This document shows positions 52,004-61,003 of a stretch of 64,000 bases of DNA, piece after piece (within the stretch, counting starts at the first letter, position 1; each line of letters begins with the position of its first letter). The notes under the pieces were generated by a model. The model did no database searches and had not been told where the DNA came from. It saw nothing but the letters and a program-made list of their open reading frames with translations. The translations under genes were made by a program, and so were the position numbers. The DNA comes from Bacteroidota bacterium (GTDB lineage: Bacteria > Bacteroidota > Bacteroidia > CAIKAF01), in contig JAEZEQ010000062.1 of NCBI GenBank assembly GCA_023432985.1, positions 101,196-165,195 on the forward strand. The letters are read 5' to 3'.

Positions 52004-53365
52004 ATGAAAAAATTATTGCAATTTCTACTGATTAAATATCCCCTTTTGTGGAATACCCGTTTCCCTGTTATGCTTGCTGTAACCGGCATCAGCAACCTGC
52101 TTTATTTCTTTATAGGATGGAGTTTTACTTCCCATTTCCCCGAGGTTAGATACGAAATTGAATCGAGCTATTTTGAAAGCGGATTGTTTCTGAGTGCGTT
52201 GATTCTACAAATCTTGATTTTCATCCTTTGGCTTTATTTTTACTTTAGAAATAATGCCTATAAAGCTTTTTATCCGATTAAAAAGTCCTATTTACTCGCT
52301 GAGTTTTTTCTGGTTTTATTCCTCAGTACGCTTAATATATTTTTATTTATCAGTTGGAAAAGTGGAGTAATTGCCGGCACTAAATCTAAATATTCCACAG
52401 AAAAAATTACAGCGTATAAGGCAATTATCAATAAAGCTGCACCTTTTCGTTTGCAATATAAATCGCAATACGAACAGCATCAATACTGCGGCACACCCAT
52501 GAGCATGAAGTACAGCGCCGTAGAAGCCGAACCGATATATCCGGGCAATTTAATCAGCGATGCCTATTGTTGTAAAGATTCTATTTTGAGTTATTATCAG
52601 TTTTGCGATTTTCCTTTTTATGAAAATGATACAGAGAAAAGGGAATTGATTAAGGCAAATCAAGAATTATTACGGGAAAGAAATCCGACCAAAATAAAAG
52701 AAATCCTTGAGGATTATAATGCCGTATTGGCCGAATTCGACAAGACGGAATTAGCTGGTATAGAGCGTATAGCCGAGAATGTATTTATGCGCGAAGATTT
52801 CGAGATACATCCTTCTGCATTCCGCGAAAATGAGTCGGATTATTATGGCTATTACGACCTAAACAATATCGATAATATAGTGAGTGTTATTGATGATAAT
52901 ATGGAGCCGGACTTGGATTATTGGATTGTAGCTTTGGTGCATTTATTTATCGGATTAGGCTTTGCATTGGCGATAATATCCTTCCGGATCACCTCCGTTA
53001 AAGAATGGCTTATAGCCTTTGTGGCTGCCGGTGTCCTGGCCACCATACTTGGCTTATTCAATGTATTGTTCGGACTTACCGATGAAACATTTGGACTCAG
53101 TTATCTCTTTTGTATGGGCATTTTTATATTGTTGGCCTTGTTTGGTCGATTGATAAACTTGAAGAAAAGTATACAAGGCGTATGCATCAATCTGGCCTTA
53201 TGGTGTGCACCCTATGTATTTCTATTGTCCTGGGTCAGTGCCGATTTAAAAATGAATACGGCCAATGAATTATATACGGGATTAATAAGTTTGATTCTGG
53301 GTATCATCATCAGTCTGGGCATACTCTATCAGAGTTTTATATACAAATCTGCACCCGAGGAATAG
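52004..53365 (+). CDS. Putative ABC transporter membrane subunit
   Basis: 453 residues. Helices lie at about 12-40, 60-83, 93-113, then after a long soluble segment of about 200 residues (115-310) six more from 308 on. The soluble segment holds YCGTPMSMKY and DAYCCKDSILSYYQFC, five Cys in all. This is the layout of a permease with a large outer domain, but no family is recognised. It follows the ATP-binding gene by 12 bp and is probably its partner. It stops 2 bp before the convergent hemolysin III gene. Confidence 0.75.
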   Translation: MKKLLQFLLIKYPLLWNTRFPVMLAVTGISNLLYFFIGWSFTSHFPEVRYEIESSYFESGLFLSALILQILIFILWLYFYFRNNAYKAFYPIKKSYLLAEFFLVLFLSTLNIFLFISWKSGVIAGTKSKYSTEKITAYKAIINKAAPFRLQYKSQYEQHQYCGTPMSMKYSAVEAEPIYPGNLISDAYCCKDSILSYYQFCDFPFYENDTEKRELIKANQELLRERNPTKIKEILEDYNAVLAEFDKTELAGIERIAENVFMREDFEIHPSAFRENESDYYGYYDLNNIDNIVSVIDDNMEPDLDYWIVALVHLFIGLGFALAIISFRITSVKEWLIAFVAAGVLATILGLFNVLFGLTDETFGLSYLFCMGIFILLALFGRLINLKKSIQGVCINLALWCAPYVFLLSWVSADLKMNTANELYTGLISLILGIIISLGILYQSFIYKSAPEE

Positions 53366-53367
53366 AA

Positions 53368-54024
53368 TTAGAAATCGAGGGCTCTGTATACAGCAAACCA
53401 ATGAAAAACAGTACCTGCCAGTACAAAAATATGCCAGATGGCGTGACTATATTTTAATTTATTCTGAATATAAAAAAGTACGCCTATGGTATAGGCCAAT
53501 CCGCCCCATAAGATGGGCAAAAAGACATATAAATTCATATTCTCTTTAAGGGGATTGAAAAGGAAAACAAGCATCCAGCCCAGTGCAACGTAAATAGAGG
53601 TACTCAACCATTTAAAACGGCCCGTAAAAAATACTTTTAAAATAATTCCTACCGCAATAATGCCCCACATAATTCCCAAAAACAGTAAGGAAGTTTTAAG
53701 CGGAGTAAAAAGGTAAACCACAGGGGTATAAGTGCCTCCAATCAGTAAAAAAATGGAAATATGATCGGCAATATGGGCTCTACTTTTCAGAGTCGGATTG
53801 GTAAAAAAGTGGTATAGTGTGCTGCTGATATAGACAGACAGCATGCCGACTATATAAATAGAAATGGCGAATAGCGTATATTTTCCTGAGTGGTCGAGGG
53901 TTTTATTCCATAAAAAGGGCAAAGTAAAAACAATAAACAAAATACCAATGGCATGTGTAGCAGCATTGGCGCGTTCCTCGCTGGAGCTTTGTATTCGTTT
54001 GCTTTTATTTTTATTCGCTTCCAC
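53368..54024 (-). CDS. Hemolysin III / PAQR-like membrane protein
   Basis: 218 residues with seven helices. The family residues are EERANAATHAIG at the N-terminus, SSTLYHFF, AHIADHISIFLLIGGTYTP and HAIWHIFVLAGTVFHWFAV; the His, Asp and Ser metal ligands are kept. Related to progestin/adiponectin-receptor hydrolases. The start is a GTG at 54024, because no ATG occurs before TM1 and the reading frame upstream is heme A synthase. It overlaps that gene by 14 bp, so translation may be coupled. Confidence 0.92.
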   Translation of the reverse strand: MEANKNKSKRIQSSSEERANAATHAIGILFIVFTLPFLWNKTLDHSGKYTLFAISIYIVGMLSVYISSTLYHFFTNPTLKSRAHIADHISIFLLIGGTYTPVVYLFTPLKTSLLFLGIMWGIIAVGIILKVFFTGRFKWLSTSIYVALGWMLVFLFNPLKENMNLYVFLPILWGGLAYTIGVLFYIQNKLKYSHAIWHIFVLAGTVFHWFAVYRALDF

Positions 54025-55093
54025 GTAATTGGTGATAAAGCAGCAATGAAGCCATTAACAAAAATACGGCGACCATTTGGTGTAAGGCCCCTAATAGAAT
54101 AGGTACATTATAGAGTAGAGTAAATATGCCTAATAAAATTTGTACGTGTACAAAAAAGAGCAACCAGGAAGAGGATCTTTTTTGGTCACTGCGGAAGTTA
54201 TTTCTTTTACCGTAAATCCACAAAATCCATACCCAGATATAGACTACAAAAGCCATCCAACGGTGAATAAACTGTATACCTCCATTATTAGGAAAACCGA
54301 GTGCAGGGTCCATTTCATCAGGAATAGGTTCGCCTATAAGATTATAATAAAAAGGTCTGTTATGGGAAGAGAAAATACCCTCTTTCACCCATTGTCCGTC
54401 CATCAGAGGCCAGGTATTAATTTCCTGACCGGCGTCTCTACCGGCCACAAAAGCGCCATAAATAATCTGAATACATAGAACAACAAATCCGATTTTAAAC
54501 AAGGTTTTAGCTTGGGGAAATTTATTTTTCAAATGCGTAAGGCGGGGGAATCGTATATCGAGTATAGTCCAATAAATCAGTAAGAGTAGTAACAGGGCCG
54601 TACTCAGGTGTATGGCCAGTCGGTAGTGACTCACATTGGGATTATCAACCAATCCGCTTTTCACCATCCACCAACCCAAAAAGGCCTGAAATCCGCCCAA
54701 TAAGAAAATAAAAAAGAGTCGGCCTGCAAAAGCGCCTTTAAAATAGCCTTTAGAAATAAAATAGAAAAAGGGAATAATAAAAACCAATCCGATCATACGT
54801 CCCCAGAAACGGTGGAACCATTCCCAGAAAAATATTTTCTTAAAATCGGATAATTCCATGCCTTGATTTTTGTGTATGTATTCGGGACTTTGTTGATATT
54901 TCAGGAATTCGGCGGCCCAATCTTCTTCAGACAATGGGGGTAAGGTACCGGTAACCACTTTCCATTCCGTAATCGACAATCCGCTTTCCGTAAGCCGCGT
55001 CACAGCTCCAATCAGAATCATCGCGAAGACCATTATAAGTCCGGCATAAAGCCAAATTAAAACCGGTTTTCTACCGTTATTTGCAATTTTCAT
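54011..55093 (-). CDS. Heme A synthase (COX15/CtaA family)
   Basis: 360 residues with eight predicted helices. It oxidises heme O to heme A for cytochrome aa3-type oxidases. Haem-binding His residues are in EWFHRFWGRMIG and in HYRLAIHLSTALLLL, then IHRWMAFVVY and LGALHQMVAVFLL. The extra N-terminal helix and loop (LTESGLSITEWKVVTGTLPP) mark the longer COX15 form. Cytochrome oxidase genes are not in the window. An exact -7 box precedes it. It overlaps the downstream hemolysin III gene. Confidence 0.94.
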   Translation of the reverse strand: MKIANNGRKPVLIWLYAGLIMVFAMILIGAVTRLTESGLSITEWKVVTGTLPPLSEEDWAAEFLKYQQSPEYIHKNQGMELSDFKKIFFWEWFHRFWGRMIGLVFIIPFFYFISKGYFKGAFAGRLFFIFLLGGFQAFLGWWMVKSGLVDNPNVSHYRLAIHLSTALLLLLLIYWTILDIRFPRLTHLKNKFPQAKTLFKIGFVVLCIQIIYGAFVAGRDAGQEINTWPLMDGQWVKEGIFSSHNRPFYYNLIGEPIPDEMDPALGFPNNGGIQFIHRWMAFVVYIWVWILWIYGKRNNFRSDQKRSSSWLLFFVHVQILLGIFTLLYNVPILLGALHQMVAVFLLMASLLLYHQLRGSE

Positions 55094-55117
55094 AGCACCC
55101 CTTGAAATAATTGCCTA

Positions 55118-55125
55118 CAAAGGTA
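55118..55125 (-). promoter_or_regulatory. -7 promoter element of the heme A synthase operon
   Basis: TACCTTTG on the minus strand, exact TAnnTTTG, 24 nt before the ATG. Confidence 0.6.
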
Positions 55126-55226
55126 TATTTCTTTTATCAAAAGGGAATAAAATAATACAAGGAAATAAGATTGATAAAAAATAAGGAAAGTATGTACAGA
55201 AAATGCAAAAAGGGATTTAAAAATCC

Positions 55227-56438
55227 ATGAATAACATTTACCTTCGCCATGAAATGCAAAAGCAAAAACTCATATTATTTTTCACAGTCTTTGTTGACCT
55301 TTTGAGTTTTGGCATTGTCATTCCCATTTTGCCCAATTATGTAGAACGGCTGAGTGGTTCTACCCTATTGCCCGGTGTTGCAGTGGCGGTTTTCAGTGTG
55401 GCTCAGTTTTTCTTTAATCCCATTTGGGGAGCATACAGCGACAGGGTTGGGCGCAGGAAGATTATATTAATTAGTCTTTGCATTGCATTTTTGGGATATT
55501 TTCTATTCGCATTTGCTACGCATATACTCATCATATTGGCCTCGCGTATATTGAGTGGAATCGGGGCAGGAAATATATCGGCAGCACAGGCCTATATCAG
55601 CGATATTACCGATACAAAAGACAGGGCCAAAAGCATGGGTATGATTGGGGCGGCATTTGGCTTAGGCTTTATGATAGGTCCAATGATAGGGGGTATATTA
55701 ATGGAACGATTCGGATTTTCGTCCATAGGTTATTTCTGTGCCATACTCTGCATTATCAATATCATATTTGCTTTCTTTTTTCTTCCCGAATCGCTCAAAC
55801 CCGAATCGCGTAAACAAGACCGAAAAATAAATATTTTACCCTATAAAGCTTTTTTGGAATCTGTAAAAATTTCCAATCTCAGCACCTTATTTCTGACCGG
55901 ATTTGCATTTGCTGCCGCTTTCTTTTTCTTTCAGATAAATGCCCCTTTGGTTTGGGAAAAAATATACAAACTCACTCCGTCCGAAATCTCCATACTCTTT
56001 TCCATTATTGGGGTATCATCATTTATAGCCCAAGGCATAATCTTGCGTATCACATCGCGATTATGGAGTGAGAAAGTGCAAATATCGGCGGGACTTTTCC
56101 TGACCTCTATGGGCATACTGATGTTGCCTTTTACACCTGAGGCTTATTTCTGGACATATTCCACCGTCAGTATAATTTTAATTTCCATAGGAAACGGGAT
56201 AATAAACCCCAATCTCACCACCTTAGTTTCCAAAAACGTAGAGGCACATCGGCAGGGTTTAATATTGGGAATATATCAAAGTGTGGGTGCATTTGCGCGC
56301 ATCATAGGTCCAATTTTAGGCAGTGTTTTATATACCATAAGCTGGCCATTGCCATTCATTCTTGCGCCTATTATATATTTGCTGAATATTTGGTGGTTTA
56401 ATAAATACCGCGCCAAGGAAGAGCAGACTTATCTTTGA
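55227..56438 (+). CDS. MFS transporter, TCR/tetracycline-efflux type
   Basis: Twelve-helix major facilitator of 403 residues. TM1 has LILFFTVFVDLLSFGIVIPI, the loop 2-3 motif is GAYSDRVGRRKIIL, and TM5 contains GLGFMIGPMIGG, as in Tet-type drug/proton antiporters. The ATG at 55254 (MQKQKLILFF) is an alternative start; a -7-like TACCTTCG (55239-55246, one mismatch) lies before it and would favour it. Substrate unknown. It precedes ligA by 18 bp. Confidence 0.92.
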   Translation: MNNIYLRHEMQKQKLILFFTVFVDLLSFGIVIPILPNYVERLSGSTLLPGVAVAVFSVAQFFFNPIWGAYSDRVGRRKIILISLCIAFLGYFLFAFATHILIILASRILSGIGAGNISAAQAYISDITDTKDRAKSMGMIGAAFGLGFMIGPMIGGILMERFGFSSIGYFCAILCIINIIFAFFFLPESLKPESRKQDRKINILPYKAFLESVKISNLSTLFLTGFAFAAAFFFFQINAPLVWEKIYKLTPSEISILFSIIGVSSFIAQGIILRITSRLWSEKVQISAGLFLTSMGILMLPFTPEAYFWTYSTVSIILISIGNGIINPNLTTLVSKNVEAHRQGLILGIYQSVGAFARIIGPILGSVLYTISWPLPFILAPIIYLLNIWWFNKYRAKEEQTYL

Positions 56439-56456
56439 AATTAATATATTGATTCC

Positions 56457-58517
56457 ATGAATTTATTTTCCGAACTTGATGATTCGCTTCCGTTAAAACG
56501 CATGCAAGAACTGGAAAACTTGCTGAATGAGCACAATTATAGATACTATGTATTGGCTGATCCCAGTATTAGTGATTTCGAATTCGATCATTTATTAAAA
56601 GAATTAGAAGCGCTCGAAAAGCAATATCCTCAATGGGCTTCGCCCCTATCTCCAACCAAAAGAGTGGGTGGAGAAGTGACAAAAAAGTTCAATACCATCG
56701 CACATCGCGTACCCATGCTTAGTCTCGACAATACCTATAATACAGAAGAATTATGGGATTTTGACCGAAGAGTAAAAGAGGCTTTACAAGAAGATAAGAT
56801 TGAGTATACGGCCGAATTAAAGATAGATGGAGTGGCCATTTCTCTTTTGTATGAAAAGGGTTTATTGACACGGGCATTGACACGTGGAGACGGAAGCAAA
56901 GGCGATGATATTACGACCAATGTAAAAACCATAAAATCCATACCTTTAAAATTACGTGGTTCGGATATACCGGACAGTTTGGAGGTGCGTGGTGAAATAT
57001 TCATGCCCAAAGAATCCTTTCTAAAAATAAACGCCGAAAAGAGAAGTGAATTAGAAGATAAGGGATTTGGAGAAGATGAGATAAGCGAACAATTATTAAA
57101 AAACCCGCGTAATGCTACGGCGGGCAGTTTAAAAATGCAGGATTCCGCCATCGTTGCCACGAGGCAATTAGACGCATTTATATATTTCATTTTAGCCGAT
57201 ACAGAGATTAGTAAAACCCATTTCGGCAATTTAGAAAAAGCCAAAGAATGGGGTTTTAAGATAAATCCGCATACACAAAAATTATCGGGTATGGATGCCG
57301 TGGTCGATTTCATTGCAAAATGGGAAAGCAAAAGGCATGATCTGGATTACGAAACCGATGGGATTGTAATAAAAGTCAACCTCTACACCCAGCAAAACAG
57401 CCTAGGCAACACAGCTAAAAGTCCGCGTTGGGCAGTTGCATACAAATACAAGGCTCAAAGTGCGCTCAGTGTATTAGAGTCTATAGACTATCAGGTGGGG
57501 CGTACCGGTGCGGTGACACCAGTGGCCAACTTAAAAGCGGTACAATTGGCCGGAACAACCGTAAAACGTGCTTCATTGCACAATGCCGATTTCATTGCAC
57601 AGCTCGATTTACGAATGGGTGATGCGGTATATGTAGAAAAAGGAGGCGAAATAATTCCCAAAATAACAGGAGTAGACCTAACAAAGCGCAGCCCTTTGGC
57701 AGAGCCTATACATTTCATTACGCATTGTCCCGTTTGTCAATCCCCACTACACAGAAAAGAGGGAGAAGCCGCATATTATTGCATCAATGAATATGGCTGT
57801 AAGCCCATAGTGATTGGGAAACTCATACATGCCGTGAGCAAAAAAGCATTAGATATACAATCATTGGGCGAAAAAACCATAGAAGAATTTTACGATCATG
57901 GTTTCATTAAATCCCTTCCCGATTTATGGGCATTAAGTTATACGAAAATATTAAGCCTTGACGGATACAAAGAGCAAAGTGCGTTGAATATACTCAATGG
58001 TTTAGAGAAGGCGAAGCAAAATCCATACGAACGTGTACTCTTTGCATTAGGCATACGCTATGTAGGCGAGACCGTGGCTAAAAAGTTGGCATTCGCTACC
58101 AAAAACATAGACCAATTGATGGAGGCTGATTTTGAAAGCCTGAAAAACATAGATGAAATTGGAGAAAAAATTGCAGGAAGTATTATAGAGTGGTTTCAAA
58201 AAGAGAGCAATAGAGAGATCGTACAAAAATTACGTGAAATCGGGTTGAATTTTACCGTAGATGAATCGGCATTTCAACATCAATCGGATATATTGAGTGG
58301 TAAGCAGATTGTAATCTCGGGTGTATTTAGTAAATCGAGAGATGAGATAAAAAAAATAATCGAACAAAACGGAGGGAAAAACAGCAGTAGTTTAAGCAAA
58401 AAAACCACATATTTACTCATAGGCGACAAGCCGGGACCGGACAAAATGGCTAAAGCCAAGCAACTGGGCATTACCATAATAGACGAAAACGAATTCTATC
58501 AAAGCTACAATTTATGA
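56457..58517 (+). CDS. ligA: NAD-dependent DNA ligase LigA
   Basis: 686 residues. Seals nicks during replication and repair using NAD+. The adenylation Lys is Lys122 in AELKIDGVAIS. In order follow the NTase and OB domains (SPRWAVAYKY, GRTGAVTPVANL), the four-Cys zinc finger (HCPVCQSPLHR and YYCINEYGCKP), helix-hairpin-helix repeats, and the BRCT domain (about 610-686, GKQIVISGVFSKSRDEI). First of a compact gene run: cinA overlaps its end by 4 bp (ATGA). Confidence 0.98.
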   Translation: MNLFSELDDSLPLKRMQELENLLNEHNYRYYVLADPSISDFEFDHLLKELEALEKQYPQWASPLSPTKRVGGEVTKKFNTIAHRVPMLSLDNTYNTEELWDFDRRVKEALQEDKIEYTAELKIDGVAISLLYEKGLLTRALTRGDGSKGDDITTNVKTIKSIPLKLRGSDIPDSLEVRGEIFMPKESFLKINAEKRSELEDKGFGEDEISEQLLKNPRNATAGSLKMQDSAIVATRQLDAFIYFILADTEISKTHFGNLEKAKEWGFKINPHTQKLSGMDAVVDFIAKWESKRHDLDYETDGIVIKVNLYTQQNSLGNTAKSPRWAVAYKYKAQSALSVLESIDYQVGRTGAVTPVANLKAVQLAGTTVKRASLHNADFIAQLDLRMGDAVYVEKGGEIIPKITGVDLTKRSPLAEPIHFITHCPVCQSPLHRKEGEAAYYCINEYGCKPIVIGKLIHAVSKKALDIQSLGEKTIEEFYDHGFIKSLPDLWALSYTKILSLDGYKEQSALNILNGLEKAKQNPYERVLFALGIRYVGETVAKKLAFATKNIDQLMEADFESLKNIDEIGEKIAGSIIEWFQKESNREIVQKLREIGLNFTVDESAFQHQSDILSGKQIVISGVFSKSRDEIKKIIEQNGGKNSSSLSKKTTYLLIGDKPGPDKMAKAKQLGITIIDENEFYQSYNL

Positions 58518-59770
58518 TAAAAAAAGCAGCAATAATCACCATTGGCGACGAATTATTGATAGGTCAGATTGTAGACAGCAATAGCGCTTATATTGCGAGA
58601 GAGCTGAATAAAATCGGGATTCGGATTGATAAAAAATACAGTATAGGCGATCAAAAGGAGGCTATAATAGAGGTATTGGACACCTATATAGGCAAGCTGG
58701 ATATAATATTATTCACCGGAGGATTGGGTCCCACCCGCGACGATATAACCAAGGAAACATTAAACGAATATTTCGGAGGCAAGCTCATACGGCATGAGGA
58801 GAGCTATCGTTTATTAGAAAATTATTTCAAAAGTCGGAACAGGCCCTTTGAGGAAGTGAACCAACAACAAGCCTATGTTCCCCATAATTGCCGGGTCTTA
58901 CTCAATACAGAAGGCACTGCTCCGGGTATGCTATTTGAACATAAAGGCAGTCTGATATTCTCATTGCCGGGAGTACCCTTCGAAATGGAATATTTAATGC
59001 AAGAGGAAGTAATTCCTATTTTGAAAAAAGAGGCTGAAATCATTCCATTAGTGCATGCAACATTGCATACAGTGGGCATTCCGGAAAGTACACTTATGCT
59101 AAAAATTCAAGATTGGGAAAATGCATTAGCGGCAGACCTAAAGCTTGCCTATTTGCCTACATACGGCACGATTCGTTTACGGCTTACATGCTGGACTCCC
59201 GGAAAATACAGCGAAGATGAATTGTATTCCTTATTTGATCCCATTAGAAAGCAATTGGGTAATGCGGTTTTTGGGGAGGGAGATACAGATATGACGCGGG
59301 TTTTATTTGAGTTATTGAAAGAAAAAAATAAGAAAGTAAGCTTTGCCGAAAGTTGCACCGGAGGCTATTTGGCGCATCAATTGACCCTACTTCCCGGCGC
59401 CAGTAATCTTTTCAATGGATCCATTGTGACCTATAGTTACGATTCGAAAGAGAGCGAATTAAAAGTACCCATGCAAATCTTAAACGAAAAAGGCGCAGTA
59501 AGCGAAGAGGTGGTGCGTATAATGGCCGAGGAGGTGCGTTTAAAATTTCGGTCCGATTATGGGGTATCTACTTCCGGTATAGCCGGCCCCACGGGAGCCA
59601 CACCCGACAAGCCTGTAGGCACAGTGTGGATAGCCGTAAGCAGTGCAAAGCAAACTATAGCAAAACGATTTCAATTGGGTCCCAAAAGAGATCGAAATAT
59701 TAAATTAAGTGGTGTTTATGCCTATAATATGTTACGTATACTGATCCAATCCGAAGAACAAGCAGAATAA
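58514..59770 (+). CDS. cinA: CinA family nicotinamide-nucleotide amidase / competence-damage protein
   Basis: 418 residues with an N-terminal MoaB-like domain (ITIGDELLIGQIVDSNSAYI, FTGGLGPTRDDIT) and a C-terminal PncC/CinA amidase domain (VSFAESCTGGYLAHQL, with LPGASNLFNGSIVTYS). The family recycles NMN by deamidation and hydrolyses ADP-ribose. Downstream of NAD-dependent ligA, which releases NMN, so the overlap by 4 bp makes functional sense (inference). Confidence 0.95.
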   Translation: MIKKAAIITIGDELLIGQIVDSNSAYIARELNKIGIRIDKKYSIGDQKEAIIEVLDTYIGKLDIILFTGGLGPTRDDITKETLNEYFGGKLIRHEESYRLLENYFKSRNRPFEEVNQQQAYVPHNCRVLLNTEGTAPGMLFEHKGSLIFSLPGVPFEMEYLMQEEVIPILKKEAEIIPLVHATLHTVGIPESTLMLKIQDWENALAADLKLAYLPTYGTIRLRLTCWTPGKYSEDELYSLFDPIRKQLGNAVFGEGDTDMTRVLFELLKEKNKKVSFAESCTGGYLAHQLTLLPGASNLFNGSIVTYSYDSKESELKVPMQILNEKGAVSEEVVRIMAEEVRLKFRSDYGVSTSGIAGPTGATPDKPVGTVWIAVSSAKQTIAKRFQLGPKRDRNIKLSGVYAYNMLRILIQSEEQAE

Positions 59771-59782
59771 AAAACGAGAGAA

Positions 59783-61003
59783 ATGACAAATTTACAATTA
59801 TTTCAACCCGGGAAATTAGGCCCGCTTCAATTACGAAACAAGAGCATACGTTCGGCTGCTTTTGAGGGTATGGCATACAATAATTCAGTTTCAGAAGATT
59901 TAATTGCCTATCACCGCTCGGTTGCCAAAGGGGGGATTGGGATGAGTACGGTTGCCTATGCAGCAACTGGAAAAAGTGGTTTATCCTTTCCACATCAGCT
60001 TTTGTTGAGAGAGGAAATAAAGGGCGATTTAAGGAGGCTGACCGATGCCATACATCAACATGGCGCTGCGGCTTCGATACAACTGGGACATTGTGGCAAT
60101 ATGGCCAATAAGCAATTGACGGGCTTAACCCCTGTAGCTCCAACCGGAGGTATAAATCTATATGGACCTACCTTTCCGCGCACCATAAACAAAAGCGACA
60201 TGGCCGAGATAATAGAAGAGTTTAAAAAGGCCATAAAGTTGGTTTACGAGAGTGGTTTTGATGCAGTAGAAATACATGCAGGGCATGGTTATTTAATCAG
60301 CCAATTCCTTTCACCATACACCAATAAAAGAAAAGACGAATATGGTGGTTCCTTCGAAAACAGAAAGCGTTTTATGGTAGAGGTACTTTCGGCAGTGCGT
60401 GACAGTATGCCTTCATCCATGGCCATGATAGTGAAAATGAATTCTTGGGACGGATTCAAATCGGGGATTACAAAAGAAGAGGGTATACTTAGTGCCCGGG
60501 CAATAGAACAATGCGGTGCCGATGCTTTGGTTGTAAGCGGCGGATTTGTGAGTCGCGCACCCATGTATGTAATGCGCGGACGTATACCCACAGATATTAT
60601 GGCCTATTATATAAAAGAAGGATGGAAGAAATTCTTCGTAAAATTAATGGGAAATCAACTTATCAAAAGGGAGGAATATAAAGAAGGTTTTTTTATGGAA
60701 GATGCGGGTAAAATTAAAGATTCGGTGAAAATTCCGGTGATTTTGGTGGGGGGATTAAACAGTATAGAGACCATAGAAAAAGCAGAAAAAATGGGATTTG
60801 AATATATGGCTTTTGCACGAGCATTGATAGAAAACCCCAATTATATAAACGAATTGCAGGAGGGTTTGCGACAAAAATCAGACTGTACTATTTGTAATTA
60901 TTGCGTAGCAAAAATGTATACAGAAAAAATGACTTGTCAATTTCATGAGCAGGATATTCCTTCTTCCTTAAAACGAAAAATTGAAAAATTGAACCATGGC
61001 TAA
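59783..61003 (+). CDS. NADH:flavin oxidoreductase, Old Yellow Enzyme family, with a C-terminal Cys cluster
   Basis: 406 residues. FMN-binding TIM barrel: RSAAFEGMAYNNSVSEDLIA at the N-terminus, IHAGHGYLISQFLSPYTNKR, and YGGSFENRKRF. The C-terminus has CTICNYCVAKMYTEKMTC (Cys368, 371, 374, 385), a C-x2-C-x2-C-x10-C set that resembles the [4Fe-4S] site of 2,4-dienoyl-CoA reductases, but there is no FAD/NADPH domain after it. Substrate unknown. It overlaps the SDR gene downstream by 8 bp. Confidence 0.9.
   Translation: MTNLQLFQPGKLGPLQLRNKSIRSAAFEGMAYNNSVSEDLIAYHRSVAKGGIGMSTVAYAATGKSGLSFPHQLLLREEIKGDLRRLTDAIHQHGAAASIQLGHCGNMANKQLTGLTPVAPTGGINLYGPTFPRTINKSDMAEIIEEFKKAIKLVYESGFDAVEIHAGHGYLISQFLSPYTNKRKDEYGGSFENRKRFMVEVLSAVRDSMPSSMAMIVKMNSWDGFKSGITKEEGILSARAIEQCGADALVVSGGFVSRAPMYVMRGRIPTDIMAYYIKEGWKKFFVKLMGNQLIKREEYKEGFFMEDAGKIKDSVKIPVILVGGLNSIETIEKAEKMGFEYMAFARALIENPNYINELQEGLRQKSDCTICNYCVAKMYTEKMTCQFHEQDIPSSLKRKIEKLNHG

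Noticed and set aside
56735..57331. Open frame of 198 codons antisense to ligA
   Set aside because: Shadow of the ligA reading frame; Ser/Leu-rich translation without motifs.
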